From Actinokineospora terrae (lineage in GTDB: Bacteria > Actinomycetota > Actinomycetes > Mycobacteriales > Pseudonocardiaceae), in assembly GCF_900111175.1 (NCBI RefSeq), contig NZ_FOGI01000005.1, positions 186,001-250,000 of the forward strand: 64,000 nucleotides of DNA, given 5' to 3'. Below are positions 45,455 through 54,195 of the stretch, piece after piece. Made by a program: the position numbers and the translations under genes. How positions within the stretch are numbered: position 1 is the first letter of the stretch; each line of letters starts with the position of its first letter. The notes under the pieces were generated by a model that made no database searches, had not been told where the DNA came from, and worked only from the letters and a program-made list of their open reading frames with translations.

Positions 45455-46960
45455 GTGCTCAGCAGGAGGGCCTTTCTGCGGGCGGCGGGTGTCGGGGTAG
45501 CGGCCACGGCCGTGTCGTGTTCGGGGAGCGGACAGCAAGGGGGAGCGCCATCACCGACCACCACCAGCACACCGATCGCCCCGACTAGCGTGCGCCCGGC
45601 CGCGGTTCCCCCTGACTTCGACGGGTTGCGCAAACGGCTCGGCGGCGGCTTGCTGCAAGCCAGCGACAAGGGGTACGACCTGGCGCGCCGCTCGTTCAAC
45701 CCCGCTTACGACAAGCGCACCCCGGCCGCGGTGGCGTTGTGCACCACTAGCGACCACGTACAGGCTTGCGTCGCTCTAGCCAGGAATTCCTACTTGCCGA
45801 TCGCGGCTCGTAGTGGCGGGCACAGCTACGCCGGGTACTCCGCGCCTGATGGCGGTCTTATCGTCGACCTGCGTGGAATGTCCGTAGTGGATGTCCGGCC
45901 TGACGGGACCGCGGTGATCGGTGCTGGGGCGCGCCTCATCGACGTTTACACCGCCCTGGCCGCGGCGGGCCGCTGCCTCCCCGCGGGTAGCTGTCCGACC
46001 GTGGGCATCGCCGGGCTGACCCTCGGCGGCGGTCTCGGCGTGCTCACCCGCAAGTACGGGCTGACCTGCGACCGCCTGCTCTCGGCCCAGGTCATCACCG
46101 CCGACAGCGTGGTCCGCACGGCAACCCCCAACAACGAGCAGGACCTCTACTGGGCGCTGCGCGGCGGCGGTGGCGGCAACTTCGGCATCGCCACCTCGTT
46201 CACCTTCTCCACCGAGCCTGCCCCCTCGGTGACGGTCTTCCAACTCGGCTTCGCAGACGGCGCGGCGGCCGTGGTCGGTGCGTGGCAGCAGTGGACCGCG
46301 AAGGCACCGGACGAGCTGTGGTCCACGGTCGTCGTCACCGGTGGCCGCACGCCGACCGCCAGGCTCACCGGCTGCTTCATCGGCCCGCAGTCCGGGCTCA
46401 CCCCGCTGCTGGAGCAGTTCACCGCCGCCGCGGGCAAGCCGAGCACCCGGTTGGTGCAGCAGAAGTCGTACCTCGACGCCATGCGCTTCTTCGCGGGGTG
46501 TGCGCAACGCGCGGAGTGCGGCACGGAGACCTCGCCGCGGGCCACCTTCGCGGCCTCGTCGCGGATCCTGTCCGAGCCCGTCGCCGACCCGGCCGCCCTG
46601 GTCGACCTCCTCGACGACCGCACCGACATGGACCTGCTACTCGACTCACTCGGTGGCGCTGTGTCCAGAGTGGACCCAGCGGCAACCGCGTTCCCGCACC
46701 GCAAGGCGCTCGGCACCATCCAGATCTACCAGAAGACCACAGTGGACAAGCGCGAGGAAGCGGCTAGATCGGTCGCACAGGTCCGCGACGCGCTCGGCCG
46801 GATCGGTGCTAGAGGCGGGTACGTCAACTACATCGAAACCGCCATGCCCGACTGGGGCACCGCGTACTACGGGCCGAACCTGAGCAGGCTCGACAGCGTT
46901 GCCCGCCGCTACGACCCCGACGCGGTCTTCAGCTTCGCCCAGTCGATCCACCGCGCCTGA
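45455..46960 (+). CDS. Secreted berberine-bridge-type FAD oxidoreductase
   Basis: 501 residues. GTG 45455 was chosen because GGAGG lies 7 bases before; earlier in-frame starts have no ribosome site. The N-terminus SRRAFLRAAGVGVAATAVSC combines a Tat motif with a possible lipobox (Cys22). The FAD_binding_4 domain has His123 in GGHSYAGYS, and Cys180 in GSCPTVGIAG, so FAD may be bound through two covalent links. The C-terminal BBE motif is YVNYIETAMPDWGTAYYG. Such enzymes oxidise sugars or secondary metabolites. It is divergent from the monooxygenase operon. Confidence 0.9.
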   Translation: MLSRRAFLRAAGVGVAATAVSCSGSGQQGGAPSPTTTSTPIAPTSVRPAAVPPDFDGLRKRLGGGLLQASDKGYDLARRSFNPAYDKRTPAAVALCTTSDHVQACVALARNSYLPIAARSGGHSYAGYSAPDGGLIVDLRGMSVVDVRPDGTAVIGAGARLIDVYTALAAAGRCLPAGSCPTVGIAGLTLGGGLGVLTRKYGLTCDRLLSAQVITADSVVRTATPNNEQDLYWALRGGGGGNFGIATSFTFSTEPAPSVTVFQLGFADGAAAVVGAWQQWTAKAPDELWSTVVVTGGRTPTARLTGCFIGPQSGLTPLLEQFTAAAGKPSTRLVQQKSYLDAMRFFAGCAQRAECGTETSPRATFAASSRILSEPVADPAALVDLLDDRTDMDLLLDSLGGAVSRVDPAATAFPHRKALGTIQIYQKTTVDKREEAARSVAQVRDALGRIGARGGYVNYIETAMPDWGTAYYGPNLSRLDSVARRYDPDAVFSFAQSIHRA

Positions 46961-46988
46961 AAACCGGCCAAGTCAACGACAACCCCCC

Positions 46989-46994
46989 TACGAT
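46989..46994 (+). promoter_or_regulatory. -10 box of the universal stress protein gene, leaderless type
   Basis: TACGAT is 8 bases before the GTG at 47003; no ribosome site. Confidence 0.45.
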
Positions 46995-47002
46995 CTACAG
47001 GT

Positions 47003-47410
47003 GTGAAGGACGGGCTCACGACCATCGTCGTCGGGGTCGACGGCACCCAGGCGTCGCTCAACGCGTTCGCCTGGGCGGCCGGGTTGGCCCGCCGTGAACA
47101 TGCCCGGCTCGTGCTCGTCTACGTAGAGCAGTTGGCCAATCCTGCCTACTGGACTGGCGTTGGCATCACCGGCGCACGTGAAGCCGCCGAGGCATACGCC
47201 GACGAGCTCCGCTTGGACGCAACCCGTTACCTGGACCCGATAGGCGTGTCCTGGGAGGTTGTGCACGTCAGTGGGGATCCCGCGCGCGGCATAGAGTCCG
47301 CAGCCGAACAAGCGGGCGCGGATTGCGTCGTAGTAGGGCGTTCCCGCCACGGTCGCGTCACGCGAACCCTCATCGCCGATGCCGCGCGGCCAGTTGTCGT
47401 AGTGCCGTGA
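47003..47410 (+). CDS. Universal stress protein (UspA family)
   Basis: 135 residues, one Usp domain. VVGVDGTQASLNAFAWA start, and the ATP-loop region VVVGRSRHGRVTRTLIADAARPVVVVP, in which the usual GxxG-(9)-GS pattern is only partly kept (R-T replaces the G-S). ATP binding is therefore uncertain. A pentapeptide-repeat gene follows 12 bases later, probably in the same transcript. Confidence 0.88.
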   Translation: MKDGLTTIVVGVDGTQASLNAFAWAAGLARREHARLVLVYVEQLANPAYWTGVGITGAREAAEAYADELRLDATRYLDPIGVSWEVVHVSGDPARGIESAAEQAGADCVVVGRSRHGRVTRTLIADAARPVVVVP

Positions 47411-47422
47411 CACGCTGAGCCC

Positions 47423-48010
47423 GTGGAGACGATCGGCGAGGACTTCAGCGAGACCGACCTGCATGAGCAGCACTGGGAGCAGCGGACTTTCACCGCGTGC
47501 GACTTCACCGGTGCCGACCTGCGCGGTGTCACCACGGTCGGCTGCGTGTTCGTGGACTGCACGTTCACCCGGGCCGACCTCGGCGAGTCCGTCCACCGCA
47601 CGTCCGCGTTCCGCACCTGCGTGTTCGACCGCACCACCCTCACCGACAGCGAGTTCACCGGCTGCTCGCTGATCGGCTCGACCTTCGTCGACGTCCGGTT
47701 CCGCCCCATCACGCTGCGCGACACCGACCTCACCCTGGTCAGCCTGGCCCGCGCCGCACTGCCCAAGACCACGTTGCGCGGGCTGCGGTTCCGCGAGGCC
47801 AACCTGATGGAGGCGGACCTCAAGGAAGCCGACCTGCGCGACTGCGACCTCAGCGGCGCCCGGCTGACCGGCACCCGGCTGGAGAAGGCCGACCTGCGCG
47901 GCGCCCGGCTCGACGCCAACGGCCTGGTCGCGGCCTCCCTGCGCGGCGCCAAGGTCGACCTGGACACCGCCATCGCGTTCGCCGCCGCCCACGGCCTGGT
48001 CATCGACTGA
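47423..48010 (+). CDS. Pentapeptide-repeat protein
   Basis: 195 residues built of A(D/N)LxX-type pentapeptides (FTGADLRGV, TFTRADLGE, EANLMEADLKEADLRDCDLSGARL, KADLRGARL) forming a right-handed quadrilateral beta-helix. Some family members mimic DNA and protect gyrase (MfpA/Qnr). Whether this one does is unknown. GTG start. It is convergent with the TNT-domain gene, leaving only 25 bases between the stops. Confidence 0.88.
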   Translation: METIGEDFSETDLHEQHWEQRTFTACDFTGADLRGVTTVGCVFVDCTFTRADLGESVHRTSAFRTCVFDRTTLTDSEFTGCSLIGSTFVDVRFRPITLRDTDLTLVSLARAALPKTTLRGLRFREANLMEADLKEADLRDCDLSGARLTGTRLEKADLRGARLDANGLVAASLRGAKVDLDTAIAFAAAHGLVID

Positions 48011-48035
48011 CCGGGTGGGCGGCGGCGCACCGCGG

Positions 48036-51000
48036 CTAGGGCAGCGTCGGCGCGTCCCTGTCGTCGACCTCGACCAGGTGCCCGTGGTCGAGCAGCTCGC
48101 CGATGGACCGCTTGAGCAGGTACGCGACCCCGCCACCCGGCTGGTCGAACCACGGGATGGCGACCCCGGTCAGCGCCTCGGTCGGCTTGACCACCCGGTA
48201 CGCGCGGTACGGGCGGTTCACCCACTCCGGCACCAGCGAACGCCGCTCGAACGGCGTCCCGGCCGCGTAGGTCAGGTTGCCCGCGGGCTCGCCGTAGCGG
48301 TCGATCTCGGTACCGGGGGGCAGCTCCATCAGCTGCTTGCCGCGGAACAGCGTCAGCGGCGGCTCGCCCGGCTTCGGCTGGATCGGCCACTCCTGCTGCT
48401 TGCGGCCGGTCGGCTCGGTCCGGTGCACGACCGGCTCCTGGCGGGCGGGCTCTTGGCGGGCCGGTTCCTGGCGGCGCACGGCGGGCTCCGGCTTGCGCGG
48501 CAACTGCCGCTGCTGGGGCCTGCGCGGGGTGAAGTCGTCGTCATCGTCGTCGAACACCGGGGTCGGCGCGGCGACGGTGGCGTTCGGCTCCGGACGCCTC
48601 GGCGGGGTGAACAGGTCCGCGGACCGCTCCGCCTCCAGCTCGGCCAGCGACGCCTGCACGGTCGATGGGCCGGGGTCCTGCGGGATGACCGCGGGCGCGG
48701 GCGTGGCGCCGGAGTCGAGCAGGAGCTTGCCCAGCAGGAACGCCGACGCGTCCGCGACGTCCTCGAACACCGCGGGCGCCACGTACCGGTCGTCGAACCA
48801 GCCGACACGCCAACCTTCGCCGGTCTGCTCCATCGTCCACGCGGCCTCGGACGGCGACCCCATCCGGTAGCGCGACGGGGAGACGCCTAGCTCGGTCAGC
48901 CGCGTTCGCAACCGAGCCACCACGTCAGCGGCGGGACCCTGCGACGGTAGTGCGGCCGCGGGCGGGGTCCGCATGTCCTTCGTGGCGGGTTCGCGCGGGG
49001 GTGCAGGTAGGTCTACCCCGGCCTGCTCGGCGATGGCCGCTTGGCCGCGAGTCAGTCCTGCCTCTTGCGGCGCGGCACTGTGCGCGACGTCGGCCTCGGG
49101 GGTGTCCTGCCATTTCTGCTGTTCGGCGGCGGGCTGCCACGGAGCAACCGGCTGTGCCTGCTCAGCCGCCTGCCACGGCGCGTTCGGCTGCCTGACAGGC
49201 AGGGCCTCGGGCGCGGGTTGCCAGGTCGCGTCCGCGTTCTGTTCGGGCTGCTCGGGGGAAGTGCCCTGCTGCCAGGTCGGGCTGGACTCCTGTGCCTGCG
49301 GCTGCCAGGGGGTGTCCTGCTCCGGCTCGGGCTGCCACGGGGCTCTTGCCTGTTCCGGCACCTCAGCCTGCTGCCAGGGCGCCTGCTCGGCCGTGTCGGC
49401 CGGTCCGGGCTGCCAGGGCGCCGTCGCCTGCTCAGCGTGCCCACCAGGTTGCCAAGCCGGCTTGTCCGCAGCACTATCCGACTGCCACGGCGCGGCCTCG
49501 TCCTGCTGACCAGCCCCGGCATCGGTCGCCCGCTCCTGCCACGGCGCGGCGGCCTGATCGTTGTTGGCCGGCTGCTGCCATGTCTCGGCCCCGGTGTCAC
49601 CCGCGCGGTCCTGCTGCCAAGCAGGCGCAACCTGCTCACCGGCGTCAGCAGTCCCGTCCTGCCGCCAAGGCGCGGCGGCTGACTGGTCTGCTTGGCCCTG
49701 GTCGCGCGCGCCACCATCCCACGGTGCGCTCGCCGTCTCCCCCTGCTGCCAGGCCGAAGCAACCTCGCCCTGACTATGCACGCTGGCGTCGCCCGCCCGC
49801 TCCTGCTGCCAAGACGCACTGCCTTGACCGTTGTCACCGGCCGCGTCAGCCACCTGAGGCTGCCAGCCAGCACTCACTTCATCCTGCTGACGCGCGCTGG
49901 TGTCCGGAGTTTGCTGCCAAGGGGCGCTGGCCTGGGCCGCGTCAGCTACCTGAGGCTGCCAGCCAGGACTCGCCTCATCCTGCTGGCGCGTGCTGGTGTC
50001 GTCCGCACGGTCGTGCTGACGAGTCCCGGTGTCCGGGTTCTGCTGCCAAGAGGTGCCGGCCTGGCTGTTGTCGCTGGTCGCGTCAGCTGCCTGGGGCTGC
50101 CAGGCAGGATTCGCCTCGTCTTGCTGGCGTGCCCCGGTGTCGGCTGCGCGGTCCTGCCGACGAGTCCCGGTGTCCGGGGTTTGCTGCCAAGAAGTGCCGG
50201 CCTGGCTGTTGTCGCTGGTCGCGTCAGCTGCCTGAGGCTGCCAGGAAGAACTCGCCTCGACCTGCTGCCGGGTCCCAGCGTCAGCCGCATGTTCCTGCTG
50301 ACGCGTTCCGGTGTCCGAGGTTTGCCAAGGGGCGCTGGCCTGGCTGTTGTCGCTATCCGTGTCGGCTGACTGCTGCTGCCACGCAGGACCTGTCTCGTCC
50401 TGTTGACGCGCCCCAGCGTCGACTGCCCTGTCCTGCTGCCAGGACGCGTTGCCCTGTGCGTCGCCGGTCGCGGCCGGCTGCTGCTGCCAGGCGGGGCTTG
50501 CCTCGTCCTGCTGGCGTGCCCCGGCCTCAGCCGCCTGGCCCTGCCACGGCGCGTTGCCCTGGCCGTCGTCGGTCTTGGCCGGCTGCTGCTGCCAAGTGGG
50601 GCTTGCTTCGTCCTGCTGGCGTGCCTCGGCGTCGGCCGTGCGGCCCTGCTGCCACGGCGCACTGGCCTGAGCGTCCTCGGTCGCGGCCGTCTGCTGCCAG
50701 GCCGGGCTCGCATCGCCCTGCTGACGTGATCCGGCCCGAGATGCGCTGTCCTCGTCCTGCTGGCGCGCTCCCGCGTCGGCCTCGCGGTCCTGCTGCCAAG
50801 GCGCGCCGTCCTCGGCGGATCGCTGCTGCCAGGCGGGGCCAGCTTCGTCCTGCTGACGTGCCCCAGCGTTCTGCTGCCACGAGGCACTGGCCTGACCGCT
50901 GTCACTAGCTGCCTCGGCAGGCTGCTGCTGCCAAGCCAGACCTGCCTCCCGCGCCCCACCGTCAGCGGCGCGATCCTGCTGCCACGGCGCGCTGACCTGG

Positions 51001-52808
51001 GCGTCTTCGGCGGTCCGCTGCTGCCAGGCGGGGCCTGCCTCGTCCTGCTGACGCGTTCCGGCGTCCGGGTTCTGCTGCCACGGGGCGCCGGCCTGGCCAC
51101 TATCGCTATCGGCCACCTGAGGCTGCCAAGCGGGACTTGCCTGCACCCCAGCGTCAGCGGCGCGGTCCTGCCACGAAGGGCCTGCCTGGCCGTTCGCGCT
51201 AGCCGTCTCAGGTGCCTGGGGCTGCCAGGGAGGGCTCGGCTGGCCGCTGTCCGCTGCGGTCGGTTGCTGCTGCCATGGCGCGTTGGTCTGGCCCTTGTCG
51301 GACTCAACCGGCTGCCAGGCGGGGCTTACCTCGTCCTGCTTACGCGCGTCCGGTTGCCAAGCCTGCGTGGCCTCACTCCGACGAGCAGGCACGTCCTGCC
51401 GCCACGGCTCCGCGGACTCGACCGGTTCCTCTACCTCCGGCGTGCGCTGCCACGGTGCCTCGGCAGCCGCCGGTGCCTCTGCGGCCTGCGGAGCCCACGG
51501 CGTGTCGGTCTCAGCCTTGATCGGGGGCGTCGGGACGGTCTCGTCGACCTCGGGCTGCCACGGCGCGGTGTCCTCGAGCGGGGACTTCTCCGCTACTGGC
51601 TGCATGCCCTTCGCGGTGTCCTCCGGCTCGGACGCGTCCGGTGTGCGCTCCCACGGCGCCTGCTCGGGGGCGTGCGAGTGCCCGTTGCGCGGCCCCTCGG
51701 CCGAGTCCTCGCCCTTGGGCGCCCACGGCGAGTCCGGCTTCTCCACCTCGGCCGGGGTGCGGGACCACGGCGGTGGGGTCTCCAGGTTCACCGGCGCAGG
51801 GCTGAACGCGTCGAAGGTGGTGCCGAACGGGCCCATCTCCTCCTTGGGCGCGGCGACCGCAGCGTTGGCGAACGCGTTGGCGACATCCGGCTCAGGTACC
51901 GCTACCGCCGCGACCTTGGGCTGTACTGCGCGCGGGTCAGGGAGCCGGGGTACCTCGGCCTCGACCGGCGCCGTGCCATTGACCGGCACCGGGCGGGGCG
52001 GACGGCCACGGTTGAGGAAGGCGGCTGCGTTAGCCCTGACGTGCTCCTCGACCTCGGGTAGGGCGAACTCCGAGCGGCGGATGTGGTCCACCAGCTCCGG
52101 CTCGGGGGCCACGCCGTGCGCGCGCAGGTAGTAGTTGACCGCGGCGGGCCAGATCCAGTTGCCGTCGGTGTGGAAGGCCACCGGCACGCTCTGGCGGCCC
52201 TCGTCGTCGAGGTGGTCGGTGTCGAGCCCGCGGTGCGGCAGCGCCAACGGCGCCTCGTCCAGGAAGCGCAGCAGCGACTCGCGCTCGGCGTCCACGACCT
52301 GCGGCCGGTTGACCAGCGGGCGGCCGTTGGGGCCCTTGCCGTCGAAGATGCGGGCGACCCGGAACGGCGGCTTCAGCGCGGCGAGCCTGCGCGCGAGCCA
52401 CTCCGGCACGTTCTCCTCTTCCCTGGGGAAGATCCGCAGGTCGTCGGCGAAGGCGGGCGGCGGGGGCGGCTGGATCCAGGTCGGCTCGTCGCGGTCGTAC
52501 TCCAGGTTGTAGGCCGAGGGCTGGTCGAGCTGGTAGCGCGCATTGAACCAGGTGCCCCTGCCCTCCCGGTACATGCCCGCGCGCAGCCTGCTGAACAGCA
52601 TGGTGATGTCCTGGGACACCGGGAGGTCGGCCGCACCCTCCTGGTCCTGCACCGTGACCTGGCCCACGGTCTCCATGTACCGGCCGATGGCGCGGTACTC
52701 GACCACGATCGACGCCCACCGCTGCGGGGCGCCCCGCAGCAACGCCAGCCCGATCTGCTTGACCAGGGCGTCCTGTTCGGTCGGGTTCAGCTGCGTCGGT
52801 AGTGCCAC
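48036..52808 (-). CDS. Giant TNT-domain protein (predicted NAD+ glycohydrolase toxin) with Trp-rich repeat region
   Basis: 1590 residues from GTG 52808, placed about 9 bases after AGGAGA; ATG 52832 is also in frame. Domain order: an alpha/beta N-terminal domain (about 1-125) whose pattern (W-x-x-I...LRxxMYREGRGTW...YDRDEPTW) resembles YezG/DUF600 immunity-type proteins; a second domain (about 165-275, NWIWPAAVNYYLRAHG); about 890 residues of W-Q repeats; an accessory domain (about 1315-1400, PSRYRMGSPSEAAW...GWFDDRY); a Pro/Arg linker; and the TNT domain (1485-1590). The TNT domain shows LPPGTEIDRYGEPAGNL, PYRAYRVVKP and WFDQPGGG. The second Gln of the usual QPGGGxQY is Ala. No signal peptide or WXG domain and no recognised immunity gene beside it. 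Delivery route unknown. Confidence 0.87.
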   Translation of the reverse strand: MALPTQLNPTEQDALVKQIGLALLRGAPQRWASIVVEYRAIGRYMETVGQVTVQDQEGAADLPVSQDITMLFSRLRAGMYREGRGTWFNARYQLDQPSAYNLEYDRDEPTWIQPPPPPAFADDLRIFPREEENVPEWLARRLAALKPPFRVARIFDGKGPNGRPLVNRPQVVDAERESLLRFLDEAPLALPHRGLDTDHLDDEGRQSVPVAFHTDGNWIWPAAVNYYLRAHGVAPEPELVDHIRRSEFALPEVEEHVRANAAAFLNRGRPPRPVPVNGTAPVEAEVPRLPDPRAVQPKVAAVAVPEPDVANAFANAAVAAPKEEMGPFGTTFDAFSPAPVNLETPPPWSRTPAEVEKPDSPWAPKGEDSAEGPRNGHSHAPEQAPWERTPDASEPEDTAKGMQPVAEKSPLEDTAPWQPEVDETVPTPPIKAETDTPWAPQAAEAPAAAEAPWQRTPEVEEPVESAEPWRQDVPARRSEATQAWQPDARKQDEVSPAWQPVESDKGQTNAPWQQQPTAADSGQPSPPWQPQAPETASANGQAGPSWQDRAADAGVQASPAWQPQVADSDSGQAGAPWQQNPDAGTRQQDEAGPAWQQRTAEDAQVSAPWQQDRAADGGAREAGLAWQQQPAEAASDSGQASASWQQNAGARQQDEAGPAWQQRSAEDGAPWQQDREADAGARQQDEDSASRAGSRQQGDASPAWQQTAATEDAQASAPWQQGRTADAEARQQDEASPTWQQQPAKTDDGQGNAPWQGQAAEAGARQQDEASPAWQQQPAATGDAQGNASWQQDRAVDAGARQQDETGPAWQQQSADTDSDNSQASAPWQTSDTGTRQQEHAADAGTRQQVEASSSWQPQAADATSDNSQAGTSWQQTPDTGTRRQDRAADTGARQQDEANPAWQPQAADATSDNSQAGTSWQQNPDTGTRQHDRADDTSTRQQDEASPGWQPQVADAAQASAPWQQTPDTSARQQDEVSAGWQPQVADAAGDNGQGSASWQQERAGDASVHSQGEVASAWQQGETASAPWDGGARDQGQADQSAAAPWRQDGTADAGEQVAPAWQQDRAGDTGAETWQQPANNDQAAAPWQERATDAGAGQQDEAAPWQSDSAADKPAWQPGGHAEQATAPWQPGPADTAEQAPWQQAEVPEQARAPWQPEPEQDTPWQPQAQESSPTWQQGTSPEQPEQNADATWQPAPEALPVRQPNAPWQAAEQAQPVAPWQPAAEQQKWQDTPEADVAHSAAPQEAGLTRGQAAIAEQAGVDLPAPPREPATKDMRTPPAAALPSQGPAADVVARLRTRLTELGVSPSRYRMGSPSEAAWTMEQTGEGWRVGWFDDRYVAPAVFEDVADASAFLLGKLLLDSGATPAPAVIPQDPGPSTVQASLAELEAERSADLFTPPRRPEPNATVAAPTPVFDDDDDDFTPRRPQQRQLPRKPEPAVRRQEPARQEPARQEPVVHRTEPTGRKQQEWPIQPKPGEPPLTLFRGKQLMELPPGTEIDRYGEPAGNLTYAAGTPFERRSLVPEWVNRPYRAYRVVKPTEALTGVAIPWFDQPGGGVAYLLKRSIGELLDHGHLVEVDDRDAPTLP
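49100..51775 (-). repeat. Tryptophan-rich coding repeats inside the TNT-domain gene
   Basis: About 890 codons encode degenerate units of the type [AP]-[AS]-W-Q-Q/P followed by 8-20 Gln/Ala/Asp/Ser/Gly residues, often with ARQQDEASPAW. My hand count gives 53 Trp, about 46 of them followed by Gln, while Tyr, Phe and Ile are essentially absent. Several neighbouring units are nearly identical at the DNA level (e.g. around 49990-50230), pointing to recent expansion by recombination or slippage. Confidence 0.85.
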
Positions 52809-52906
52809 GGTCACATCTTCTCCTGGGTGCATGCCTTCGGCATACGGTGGATCGTGCGGTACCGGTCTGCCAGCGACAATGACATACCGTTATCCCCCAG
52901 TCGGGG

Positions 52907-54136
52907 GTGTGGGGCACAGTTGCCCACGTGCTGGGTCCATATCGTCAACTCCTGACAGTCCGCAGACTGCCGAGCGTGCTCGTCTGGTCACTCCTGGGCA
53001 GGCTGCACTTACCTGGCACTCCTCTGGCCACCACCTTCCTCGTCGCCGGGTGGACTGGTTCATACATCGCATCGGGTGTCGTCGGGGGTCTCTACACCGT
53101 GGGTGTAGCCGTTGGTGGCCCATTGCGTGGTAGATCTGCCGACCAGGGTGACCCGGCGCGCCTCTTGATCGCCATTTCACTCGCCTACGCGTTGGGACTC
53201 ACGGCGCTCGCGTTCGCCCCCTCGCTGGTGGGGGCGACGTGGTGGCCGATAGCCGCCGTGGTCGCTTTGGTGACCGGACTAGCCCAGCCGCCAGTGACGC
53301 AGATCGCTAGGGCTGCCTGGCCGAGGTTGACCGAAGACCCGGCCGCGCGCAGGTCGCTCTACACACTTGAGGCCACTCTCCAGGAGCTGCTGTGGGTAGT
53401 CGGCCCGGTACTCGTTGCCGTCGTGGTGGCCTTCGGCGGCGGTAAGGCGGGCATGCTCACTTGCGCAGGTCTGGCGCTGGTGGGCTCGTGCGGCTTCGCG
53501 TTCGCCTTGCACCAGGTCGGCCTGCGCGTGCCCTTGCAGCAAGAGCACCGCACGCCGGGGTCGGTGCTAAGAGCTCACGGCATGCGGGCAGCGCTGACGA
53601 TGAGCCTCTGCGTCGTCGCCCCGCTGGTCATCCTGGACATGGCCGTGGTCGCGTGGGCGCGGGACTTCGCCACCCCCGCCGCGGCGGGCGTGCTGATCGC
53701 GGTCTGGGCGGTCGGGTCGCTGGTGGGCGGCTTCGCCGCCGGTGCGAGCTCCGCGCCGCCGCGGTTGGCGCTGCGGATCGTGCTCATGGCGCTGGGGTTC
53801 GTCGCGCTGGTCCCGGTGTTGCCGCCGGTCACGGGCGGGTCGACGTGGCTGATCGGGCTGGTCCTCGCGGTCGGCGGGATCGCGGTGGCGCCCGCGCTGG
53901 CGGCGTCGAACGTGCGCATCGGCGAACTGGCGCCCGCAGGTCGCACCGCGGAGGTGTTCGGCTGGGTGATGACGGCGTCGACGCTCGGCTCGGCGGTCAC
54001 CCTGCCGGTCGCCGGGTGGCTGCTCGACCACATCGGTCCGGCGGCCGCGGCGGGCGCGGCCGCGGTGCTGGCCCTGGTGGCCGCGGGCTTCGCCGTGGCG
54101 GTGCCGGATCCCAGCAGGCAGGCGAGCGCGGCGTGA
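52907..54136 (+). CDS. MFS transporter
   Basis: 409 residues with about 12 hydrophobic segments in two halves. The loop after helix 2 reads GGPLRGRSADQGDPARLL, a weak form of the MFS signature. No binding-site residues indicate a substrate; the family includes sugar and drug efflux carriers. GTG 52907 follows GTCGGGGG; GTG 52928 is also possible. It is divergent from the TNT-domain gene by about 100 bases and is followed by a regulator gene, which may control it. Confidence 0.85.
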   Translation: MWGTVAHVLGPYRQLLTVRRLPSVLVWSLLGRLHLPGTPLATTFLVAGWTGSYIASGVVGGLYTVGVAVGGPLRGRSADQGDPARLLIAISLAYALGLTALAFAPSLVGATWWPIAAVVALVTGLAQPPVTQIARAAWPRLTEDPAARRSLYTLEATLQELLWVVGPVLVAVVVAFGGGKAGMLTCAGLALVGSCGFAFALHQVGLRVPLQQEHRTPGSVLRAHGMRAALTMSLCVVAPLVILDMAVVAWARDFATPAAAGVLIAVWAVGSLVGGFAAGASSAPPRLALRIVLMALGFVALVPVLPPVTGGSTWLIGLVLAVGGIAVAPALAASNVRIGELAPAGRTAEVFGWVMTASTLGSAVTLPVAGWLLDHIGPAAAAGAAAVLALVAAGFAVAVPDPSRQASAA

Positions 54137-54195
54137 CATTTGTGTCAACGTCTCATCTGTGCCAACCTGCTGCGGCCCCACCGGGAGGAACCACC

